This document shows positions 1 to 4,716 of a stretch of 6,592 nt of DNA, one piece after another. The stretch's first letter is position 1. The number at the start of each line of letters is the position of its first letter. This DNA comes from Elusimicrobiota bacterium. Its GTDB lineage: Bacteria; Elusimicrobiota; Elusimicrobia; UBA1565; UBA9628. The stretch is from NCBI GenBank assembly GCA_028869495.1, contig JAGWRY010000151.1, positions 1 through 6,592 on the forward strand, in the 5' to 3' direction. The notes below the pieces were generated by a model. That model was given only the letters and a program-made list of their open reading frames with translations. It made no database searches and was not told the origin of the DNA. The position numbers were made by a program, and so were the translations under genes.

Positions 1-192
1 CAAGGCGCGGTCCTCGCGGCGGGCGCGCGCCGCGCCCAGGCGCGGGCGCAGGAGGCGCAAGGCCGCGCGGGCGTCCTTCAGCGCGCGGCGCGCGTCGTGG
101 ATCGCCTCGTCGTCCGGCGCGTCCGGCCCGGAGAGCCGGGCGGCCGCCTCGCCGAGCCGGCCGGCCAGGAAGCGGACGACCCCGCGCTCCAC
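1..192 (-). CDS. CHAD-domain protein, N-terminal part (runs off the window)
   Basis: I translated the 64 codons from a GTG at 192 to the window edge. The product begins MERGVVRFLAGRLGEAA and reaches a block reading EAIHDARRALKDARAALRLL at about residues 29-48. This is the opening of a CHAD domain (conserved histidine alpha-helical domain): a conserved His (here H32) followed by regularly spaced Arg/Lys on an amphipathic helix. CHAD proteins bind polyphosphate, some localise to polyphosphate granules, and some are fused to CYTH triphosphatase domains; no CYTH is visible before this domain. The GTG is chosen because a GAGG Shine-Dalgarno overlaps the stop of the upstream cytochrome gene and lies five bases before it. 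The frame stays open further upstream, so a longer start is possible but would overlap the cytochrome. Function beyond polyanion binding is inference. Confidence 0.78.
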   Translation of the reverse strand, partial: MERGVVRFLAGRLGEAAARLSGPDAPDDEAIHDARRALKDARAALRLLRPRLGAARARREDRAL

Positions 193-197
193 GGAGA

Positions 198-201
198 CCT
201 C
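198..201 (-). promoter_or_regulatory. Ribosome binding site for the CHAD gene, overlapping the upstream stop codon
   Basis: On the minus strand the sequence reads TGA-GGTCTCC-GTG. The cytochrome stop TGA (202-200) contributes the first bases of GAGG, and the GTG start follows after five bases. This supports translational coupling and decides the GTG start, since no ATG is nearby in frame. Confidence 0.55.
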
Positions 202-835
202 AGGGCCGGACTTGGCGCCCCTTCTGGAGGCGGCCCATGCGCTCGGCGACCGAGGCGTCGAAGCGCTTCTTGAGGACCTCGGTCAGCGCGTCGAACTCGC
301 GGGCGTTCTCGACCTTGCGCACGCGCGAGTCGTACTCGAGGAAGTCGAGCACGGCCTTCGACTCCTCTCGCGTCAGCGGGCGGCCCTGCCAGCGGCTGCG
401 CATGCGCATGCCGAGCATGTAGAACTCCCACCAGCCGCGGGAGGCGTACGGGGCGTTGATCGCGCGCGCGAGGGTGTGGCAGGCCGAGCAGGCGCGGACG
501 AAGACCCCGTACTCGTAGCGCTGCTGGGCCGGATAGCCCGAGACGTCGATCGCGTCGGGGCCGAGGTCGCTGTAGAACAGGGCGTGCTCGAGCCGCGCCT
601 TCGGCGTCGGCGGGACCTCGACGGCGGCGGGCGGACGCGCGGGAGTCGTCGAGAGCTCGATCTGGGCCGCCGCCTGCGGCGGGCGCGGCGCGGGCCGCGC
701 GTCCTGATCGTTGCGGTGCAGGGCCGCCGTCGCGGGTCGTCCGTCGGGAGGCGGGCTTCCGGACCAGCGCCAGGCGGCGCAGGCGGAGGCCAGGATCGCG
801 GCGGCGGGGAGAAGCGCTCGGCGCAAGGTCTTCAT
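200..835 (-). CDS. Monoheme c-type cytochrome, putative lipoprotein
   Basis: 211 residues. The N-terminus MKTLRRALLPAAAILASAC is a short basic then hydrophobic export signal. It ends in an imperfect lipobox with Cys19, so the protein is probably lipid-anchored in the envelope; cleavage by signal peptidase I is the alternative. A Pro/Ala-rich linker covers about 25-80. The heme c motif CSACH is at 116-120: Cys116 and Cys119 are the thioether sites and His120 the proximal ligand. Met140, Met143 or Met145 in WWEFYMLGMRMR is the likely distal ligand. The tail with KAVLDFLEYDSRVRK (160-174) matches, from memory, a group of small single-heme cytochromes sometimes annotated as cytochrome c-551-like. 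The role would be periplasmic electron transfer; the redox partner is unknown. The start has AGGA eight bases upstream. It lies downstream of a strong terminator and is coupled to the CHAD gene. Confidence 0.82.
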   Translation of the reverse strand: MKTLRRALLPAAAILASACAAWRWSGSPPPDGRPATAALHRNDQDARPAPRPPQAAAQIELSTTPARPPAAVEVPPTPKARLEHALFYSDLGPDAIDVSGYPAQQRYEYGVFVRACSACHTLARAINAPYASRGWWEFYMLGMRMRSRWQGRPLTREESKAVLDFLEYDSRVRKVENAREFDALTEVLKKRFDASVAERMGRLQKGRQVRP

Positions 836-872
836 GTCCTAAATCCTAGCAACGTTCTCTCCTCAGCGGGCG

Positions 873-907
873 AAAAAACCGCCCCGGCCGCGGAGGCCGG
901 GGCGGTT
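873..907 (-). terminator. Intrinsic terminator after the repeat-protein gene
   Basis: A perfect 13-bp stem pairs 877-889 with 895-907, with a 5-base loop at 890-894. Read on the minus strand it is followed by a run of six T (878-873). It begins 20 bases after the stop codon of the 927-3002 gene and ends before the cytochrome start at 835, so the cytochrome should need its own promoter or read-through. Confidence 0.9.
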
Positions 908-926
908 CCTCGTCCTAAAAGACGCC

Positions 927-3002
927 TTAGCGCCAGCCGGAGACGGCGGCCTTCAGGGCTTTCAAGGCCGGGTTCCGCTCCGAGCGCCGCTCCAGCGTCC
1001 GGATCTGCGGCGCCGCCGACCTCTGCGCGTCCGGCGCGAACGTCCGCGTCGAACTGCCGAAGGACGTGCCGTCCGGGCCGAAGAGCAGGCTCACCGGCCG
1101 GCCGAGGGCGTCGGTCGCGGCCAGCGAGAGCATCGTCAGGCGCTGGACCGTCTCGCCGGACGCGTCCTGCGACTGCTGGTCGAACATCGTGATCCCGGAG
1201 ACGGCGCTCGCCAGGAACGACGGCGCGACGGCGGGATCGGCCAGGTCGTACAGGGTCGCGTCGCGGGCGATCCCCTCGACCTGGACCTTGCGCTCCCCGT
1301 TCGGATCGACGGCGGCGAAGACCGACGGGTCGTCGAAGCTCAGGTCGAGCTGGCGCAGGACCTTCGTCGCGCTCCCGTCGGCGGCCGTCCCGTCCGCGTA
1401 CTCGAACGCGACGGACTTCACGCCGCTCGCGAGCCACCGCCCCGCCGCGCGGGCGTCGTTGGGGTCCGTCACGGTCAGGTCGTAGAGGTAGGCGTCCCGG
1501 TCCTGGCCGAGGATCAGCACCGAGCGGGTGCCGTCCTCGCTGTAGAAGGCCGTCCGCCCCGGCGAGGCCGGCGCGTTCGGATCCGACGGCGGGACGTCCA
1601 CCGGCGGCGTCGCGTCCGGGATCATGACGATCGTCCCGTTCGCGTCGCCGTAGCGGTAGTAGCGGCCGTCGATCAGCACGTACTCGGCGCCCGCGTCCTG
1701 CCACCACCAGCGGCCGTCCTGCAGATAGACCCAGCGGTGCCAGTACGGGTCGTACCACCAGTAATGGTCGCCGTACCAGCGCGTCCAGAAGTAGCTGCCG
1801 CCGACGTAGAAGCCCCACCAGTGGAAGCCCCAGTCGTCATAGTGGTGGCAGACGTCCATGCCGTTCCACCGGTGCCAGTCGTAGCCGTGGTCGCCGCGAT
1901 CCCAGCCGTTCTCGACGCCGCGGATGTCGCCGCGGATGTCGTCGCGGTCGATCCGGCCGATGCGGTCGCGGTCCGGAGGGAGCAGGCGGCCGTTGCGGTC
2001 GCCCCAGGGGCGGGCGTCGACGGGGCGGCCGTCGCGCCAGCGCGGCGGCTGAACGGCATGTCCGTCGCCTTGGCGGTGCGGATCGATCACGCGGCCCGGA
2101 TCCATCGGCCGCGGCGGCAGAGGCATGCGGTGTCCCGGCCGAGGGCGGACGACGACGGGCGGCCGCTGGCGCGGGTCGGGGCGGTGCGGAACCGGCCCGG
2201 GCCGGTTCGGGTTGTGCGGCCAGCCGGGGTTGTGCGGCGGCTGGGGCCGGTTGGGATTATTCGGGTTGTGAGGCCAGCCGGGATTGTGCGGGGGCTGGGG
2301 CCGGTTGGGGACCGGCGGGCGCGGGTTGTGCGGCGGCTGAGGCCGGTTGGGGATCGGCGGGCGCTGCGGGTTGTGCGGCGGCTGAGGCCGGTTGGGGATC
2401 GGCGGGCGCTGCGGATTGTGCGGCGGCTGAGGCCGGTTGGGGACCGGCGGTCGCTGAGGGTTGCGCGGCGGCTGGGGGCGGTTGGGCGCCGGCTGGGGAC
2501 GCCATGGGTTGCGCGGCGGCTGCGGGCGCTGCGGGACCGGTTGAGGATGCCACGGGTTGCGCGGCGGCTGAGGCCGCTGCGGGACCGGTTGAGGACGCCA
2601 CGGGTTGCGCGGCGGCTGCGGGCGCTGCGGGACCGGTTGAGGATGCCACGGGTTGCGCGGCGGCTGCGGGCGCTGCGGGACGGGCTGAGGGCGCTGCGGG
2701 ACCGGCTGAGGACGCCACGGGTTGCGCGGCGGCTGCGGGCGCTGCGGGACCGGCTGCGGGTGCCACTGCGGCGGCTGAGGCCGCTGCGGGATGGGCTGAG
2801 GACGCTGCGGGACCGGGCGGCGGCCGCCCGGGCGGAAGCCCTGCTCGAAGACGGCGGCGTCAGGAGTGAAGCTTTCCTGAAGGGAGCGGAGCGCTTGGAC
2901 GGCGCTCGACGGCAGATAGCCCATCAGTCCGGACTCGGCGCGGGACGAGGTCGCGGAGAACGCGACCAGCAGGAGTCCCGCCCACAGCCTTCTCATCGTC
3001 AT
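927..3002 (-). CDS. Large secreted Pro-rich repeat protein with Trp/Tyr-rich block and duplicated C-terminal module
   Basis: Not a family I can name. 691 residues from ATG 3002, chosen for GGAGG seven bases upstream and because a signal peptide follows at once (MTMRRLWAGLLLVAFSATSSRA, cleavage after about 22). Order: a short N-terminal segment; a Pro-rich tandem repeat (about 67-266) built on RPQPPRNPWRPQPVPQ and, later, RPQPPHNPQRPPIPN; a Pro/Arg linker; an Asp/Arg stretch with RIGRIDRDDIRGDIRG (348-363); an aromatic block (367-435) holding 15 Trp in 69 residues and the only Cys (385); then a C-terminal region with two related beta-rich modules (about 493-556 and 571-630). The Pro-rich tract probably forms an extended stalk and the aromatic block may bind carbohydrate or wall polymer; both are inference. 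A terminator-like hairpin lies in its leader and another follows the stop. The N-terminal extension to 3056 is rejected. Confidence 0.85.
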   Translation of the reverse strand: MTMRRLWAGLLLVAFSATSSRAESGLMGYLPSSAVQALRSLQESFTPDAAVFEQGFRPGGRRPVPQRPQPIPQRPQPPQWHPQPVPQRPQPPRNPWRPQPVPQRPQPVPQRPQPPRNPWHPQPVPQRPQPPRNPWRPQPVPQRPQPPRNPWHPQPVPQRPQPPRNPWRPQPAPNRPQPPRNPQRPPVPNRPQPPHNPQRPPIPNRPQPPHNPQRPPIPNRPQPPHNPRPPVPNRPQPPHNPGWPHNPNNPNRPQPPHNPGWPHNPNRPGPVPHRPDPRQRPPVVVRPRPGHRMPLPPRPMDPGRVIDPHRQGDGHAVQPPRWRDGRPVDARPWGDRNGRLLPPDRDRIGRIDRDDIRGDIRGVENGWDRGDHGYDWHRWNGMDVCHHYDDWGFHWWGFYVGGSYFWTRWYGDHYWWYDPYWHRWVYLQDGRWWWQDAGAEYVLIDGRYYRYGDANGTIVMIPDATPPVDVPPSDPNAPASPGRTAFYSEDGTRSVLILGQDRDAYLYDLTVTDPNDARAAGRWLASGVKSVAFEYADGTAADGSATKVLRQLDLSFDDPSVFAAVDPNGERKVQVEGIARDATLYDLADPAVAPSFLASAVSGITMFDQQSQDASGETVQRLTMLSLAATDALGRPVSLLFGPDGTSFGSSTRTFAPDAQRSAAPQIRTLERRSERNPALKALKAAVSGWR
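2205..2804 (-). repeat. Tandem repeat tract encoding Pro-rich units
   Basis: Within the repeat-protein gene, units starting RPQP follow one another without a break. After short 7- and 14-residue units come five 16-residue units (48 bases each) of the NPWR/NPWH type, one 7-residue unit inserted between the first and second. Then follow three 15-residue units of the NPQRPP type, one of 14, one of 18 and one of 15 residues. Adjacent units are nearly identical at DNA level, notably the two 45-base units around 2343-2432 and the 48-base units around 2530-2740, which points to recent expansion. All unit lengths are multiples of three, so gain or loss of units keeps the frame. Confidence 0.9.
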
Positions 3003-3009
3003 CGCTCGG

Positions 3010-3014
3010 CCTCC
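3010..3014 (-). promoter_or_regulatory. Ribosome binding site of the repeat-protein gene
   Basis: GGAGG on the minus strand, seven bases before the ATG at 3002. It decides the start: the next ATG (2996) would be 13 bases away, and the upstream in-frame ATG at 3056 lies inside the terminator-like region and would put 18 polar residues before the signal peptide. Confidence 0.75.
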
Positions 3015-3049
3015 GACGGCTCGTCTCTCACCCCGAAGGGGACGCGCTG

Positions 3050-3088
3050 AAAACAAAAAGGGAGGAGCGGGGCGCGTCCCCGTCCTCC
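3050..3088 (-). terminator. Intrinsic terminator inside the leader of the repeat-protein gene
   Basis: The stem pairs 3061-3066 with 3083-3088 and 3068-3072 with 3078-3082 (one bulged G at 3067, loop 3073-3077). On the minus strand it is followed by CTTTTTGTTTT (3060-3050), a textbook U-tract. The structure points toward the repeat-protein gene and ends 47 bases before its ATG. No minus-strand gene lies upstream for it to terminate, because the next gene (pal) is on the plus strand. It is therefore either a leader attenuator or the 3' end of a small RNA. Confidence 0.7.
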
Positions 3089-3146
3089 TGGCGCCCCGGA
3101 TTCGGTCCGGGGGTGGAATCTCCTTGACCAGATTTCAAGGATTACA
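3089..3146 (-). promoter_or_regulatory. Candidate promoter and structured leader upstream of the repeat-protein gene
   Basis: On the minus strand TGTAAT (3146-3141) matches the -10 consensus at five of six positions. The -35 is poor: TTGGAG at 3167-3162 with a short 15-base spacer. Downstream come a CCTTGA/TCAAGG hairpin (3140-3122), which would be at or near the transcription start, and a perfect 7-bp hairpin with CCCCGGA/TCCGGGG arms (3112-3094, loop 3105-3101). The terminator follows. After it, CCCCTTCGGGG (3041-3031) forms a UUCG-type hairpin before the Shine-Dalgarno. It is not a riboswitch class I recognise. Confidence 0.4.
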
Positions 3147-3170
3147 GGCACGCGTATTTTGCTCCAATCG

Positions 3171-3251
3171 GCCCCCGTTGAACAGGGGCGGAAGGCCTAG
3201 AGAAAAATAGGTCTTTCGGCCTATGGCCCGGGGGCGGTTCCCGGCGAACCG
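3171..3251 (+). promoter_or_regulatory. Structured region upstream of pal
   Basis: Read on the plus strand, GCCCC at 3171-3175 can pair locally with GGGGC at 3185-3189, or, as GCCCCCG (3171-3177), with CGGGGGC at 3229-3235; the two are mutually exclusive. Inside the second form sits ATAGGTC-TTTC-GGCCTAT (3207-3224, seven pairs including one G-U), flanked by GGCC at 3194-3197 and 3225-3228, which also pair. A further 6-bp hairpin pairs 3235-3240 with 3246-3251. The central hairpin is better paired in plus-strand RNA than in minus-strand RNA, which suggests it acts in the pal leader. No convincing -10/-35 pair was found for pal; TTGAAC (3178-3183) with AAAAAT (3203-3208) is the best, with a long 19-base spacer. 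Confidence 0.3.
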
Positions 3252-3292
3252 GCCGCGGGCCCGGCCGTAGTAGGCGTGTCGTCGATCTGCAC

Positions 3293-3297
3293 GGAGG
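3293..3297 (+). promoter_or_regulatory. Ribosome binding site of pal
   Basis: GGAGG ten bases before the ATG at 3308. The spacing is slightly long but the match is full, and the ATG leads straight into a lipoprotein signal, so this start is secure. Confidence 0.65.
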
Positions 3298-3307
3298 TTT
3301 CCCGCAC

Positions 3308-3865
3308 ATGAAGAAGTTCCGAACGCTCTCGCTCCTCGCCGCGGCGGCCCTGTTCTCGGCCTGCGCCGCCAACAAGGCCTTGCGCAACGGCTCGGCCTCG
3401 AACCCGGCGTCCGGCCCCGCCGCGCCCCAGCCGACCGACGCGGCCCGCGCGATCACCGCGCCCGAGCCGGACGTGCGCGACATGGCGACGCGCGTCGTGC
3501 CCCAGTTGAAGGTCGTGCGCTTCGCCTACGACAGCGCGCGCCTGGACTCGGCCTCGGAGGCGACGCTGAAGGCGAACGCGGCCTGGCTGCAGGCGCACGC
3601 CGACATGAAGGTCGAGGTCACGGGCAACTGCGACCAGCGCGGGACGGTCGCCTACAACCTGGCCCTCGGCCAGCGCCGCGCGTCCGCGGTGCGCGACTTC
3701 TACAAGATGCTCGGCGTCGACGAGTCGCGCGTGGCGACGATCAGCTACGGCAAGGAGCGCCTGCTCTGCACGCGCTCGACCGAGTCCTGCTGGCGGCGCA
3801 ACCGGCGGGCGGAGACGCTCCAGCTGATCGCGCCGAACGTCGCGGGCCAGCCGGCCCTGCACTGA
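3308..3865 (+). CDS. pal: Peptidoglycan-associated lipoprotein (Pal), OmpA-like domain
   Basis: 185 residues. Lipoprotein signal MKKFRTLSLLAAAALFSAC, with Cys19 as the lipidated residue and Phe at -3. A low-complexity linker reaches about residue 60. The OmpA C-terminal domain covers about 66-174: RFAYDSARLD as the first strand, then GNCDQRGTVAYNLALGQRRA at 106-125. In OmpA-type domains one Asp and one Arg 15 residues apart contact the diaminopimelate of peptidoglycan; Asp109 and Arg124 have that spacing. ISYGKE (145-150) and WRRNRRAE (162-169) complete the fold. The protein would tether the outer membrane to the wall. No tolQRAB gene is next to it, so it is a stand-alone pal or a paralogue. 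Unusual features are Asn107 where His is typical, and Cys154/Cys161, which could form a disulfide. It converges on the NmrA-like gene. Confidence 0.92.
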   Translation: MKKFRTLSLLAAAALFSACAANKALRNGSASNPASGPAAPQPTDAARAITAPEPDVRDMATRVVPQLKVVRFAYDSARLDSASEATLKANAAWLQAHADMKVEVTGNCDQRGTVAYNLALGQRRASAVRDFYKMLGVDESRVATISYGKERLLCTRSTESCWRRNRRAETLQLIAPNVAGQPALH

Positions 3866-3876
3866 GCGGCGCTCAG
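3862..3876. terminator. Palindrome joining the two convergent stop codons
   Basis: CTGAGC-GGC-GCTCAG is a 6-bp perfect inverted repeat. Its left arm contains the pal stop TGA (3863-3865) and its right arm the complement of the NmrA-like gene's stop (3873-3875). It could stall transcription from both sides, but no T-run follows on either strand, so it is at best a weak bidirectional terminator. Confidence 0.35.
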
Positions 3877-4715
3877 GCCAGGCGCGCGGCGTAGTCGCGC
3901 GCGAAGCGCGCGAGCGGGATCGGTTCGCGCCCGGACAGGGCGCGGACGCCGTCCCCGCCGAGGTCCGCGCGCCCGGAGCGCAGGAAGGCCGCGCGCTCGA
4001 GGAGCGCGTCGGCCCGCCAGGCGGGCAGGCCCGCCTCGAGCAGCGCGCGGCGCGCGAGCTCGGGCGGCAGGTCCCGGTAGGAGATCCTCCGGCCCAGGGC
4101 CTCGGACAGGACCGCGGCGATCTCGGCGCCGGAGAGAGCCGCGGGCCCGGTCAGGACGGTCGCGGCGCCCTCGCCGGCGCCGTCGAGCAGGGCGGCGGCC
4201 GCGGCCGCCGCGACGTCGCGCGCGTCGACGAGGGCGAAGCGCGCGGTCCCCAGCGGCGCGGCCAGCGTCCCGCCCGTCAGGGACGCGGCGAAGAGGTTTT
4301 GATAGAGAAGGGCGGGGCGCAGGATCGCGAACTTCGGGCCCGAGCGCGCGAGCTCCTCCTCGGCCTCGGCGCGGCGGCGTCCCGCGGCGAACGGCGCGTC
4401 GAGCGCGGCGCCCAGCTCGGAGACGAGGACCAGCCGCTCGACGCCGGCCGCGCGCGCGGCGCGGACGAAGGCGGTCTCCCAGGAGAGCGCGTCCGGGTCG
4501 TCGGGCGAGAGCAGGAAGGCGGCGCGCGCCCCCTCCAGCGCGCGCGCGACGGTCTCGGGGCGCGCGACGGAGCCGACGGCGAAGTCGACGGGGCCGATCC
4601 GCAGGCGCGCCCGCTCGGGGTCGCGCGTCAGCGCGCGGACGGGGGCGCGGCGGCTCTTCAACTCCAGGACCAGCTCGCGCCCGATCGTCCCGGTCGCGCC
4701 GGCGACGAGGATCAC
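3873..4715 (-). CDS. NmrA-like NAD(P)-binding protein (atypical SDR)
   Basis: 280 residues, a normal length for this group. The N-terminus MILVAGATGTIGRELV carries the GxxGxxG dinucleotide motif (Gly6, Gly9, Gly12) on a Rossmann fold. Arg31, in the LTRDPERA stretch after the second strand, is the usual contact for the NADP 2'-phosphate. LVLVSELGA (95-103), ILRPALLYQN (131-140) and VDARDVA (163-169) follow the order of NmrA/NAD(P)H-azoreductase-like proteins. These lack the Tyr-xxx-Lys catalytic pair of classical SDRs, and none is seen here. The activity is unknown: redox sensing or reduction of a small quinone-like compound are both possible. The start is GTG, separated from the methyltransferase stop by one base with no good ribosome site, so it is probably translated by re-initiation. 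The two genes form an operon; a functional link between them is not evident. Confidence 0.85.
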   Translation of the reverse strand: MILVAGATGTIGRELVLELKSRRAPVRALTRDPERARLRIGPVDFAVGSVARPETVARALEGARAAFLLSPDDPDALSWETAFVRAARAAGVERLVLVSELGAALDAPFAAGRRRAEAEEELARSGPKFAILRPALLYQNLFAASLTGGTLAAPLGTARFALVDARDVAAAAAAALLDGAGEGAATVLTGPAALSGAEIAAVLSEALGRRISYRDLPPELARRALLEAGLPAWRADALLERAAFLRSGRADLGGDGVRALSGREPIPLARFARDYAARLA

Positions 4716-4716
4716 G

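Noticed and set aside
212..1192. Plus-strand open frame (326 codons) opposite the cytochrome gene
   Set aside because: Low-complexity Arg/Ala product running through the terminator and into the repeat-protein gene; a typical shadow frame in GC-rich DNA.
832..1818. Minus-strand frame of 328 codons overlapping the repeat-protein gene in another frame
   Set aside because: Arg/Gly/Ala-rich product without motifs, inside the coding region of a better supported gene.
2257..2766. Minus-strand frame giving an Ala/Pro repeat product
   Set aside because: It is the same repeat tract read in an alternative frame; the repetition alone keeps it open.
1737..3050. Long plus-strand open frame (437 codons) opposite the repeat-protein gene
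   Set aside because: It is rich in Arg/Val/Ala repeats that mirror the Pro-repeat codons, has no export signal or domain and no convincing ribosome site. The minus-strand frame has a signal peptide, GGAGG and a terminator.
3003..3056. Earlier in-frame ATG at 3056 for the repeat-protein gene
   Set aside because: It falls in the U-tract of the leader terminator, has no ribosome site matching it, and would place 18 charged residues ahead of a clean signal peptide.
3090..3146. tRNA-like 3' half ending ACCGAATCC...GCGCCA on the minus strand
   Set aside because: The loop is not a T-loop (ACCGAAT rather than TTCRANN), and no acceptor, D or anticodon arms can be drawn upstream.
3141..3154. Match to the human Alu stretch ATTACAGGCACGCG, suggesting contamination
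   Set aside because: Only about 14 bases match; the flanks are unlike Alu and the surrounding genes are bacterial. Coincidence.
3150..3235. Resemblance to a GEMM/cGAMP riboswitch (GGGGCGGAAGGCCT)
   Set aside because: The conserved core, tetraloop-receptor pair and second stem of that class cannot be laid out; only a short similarity near GCGGAA-GCC was seen.
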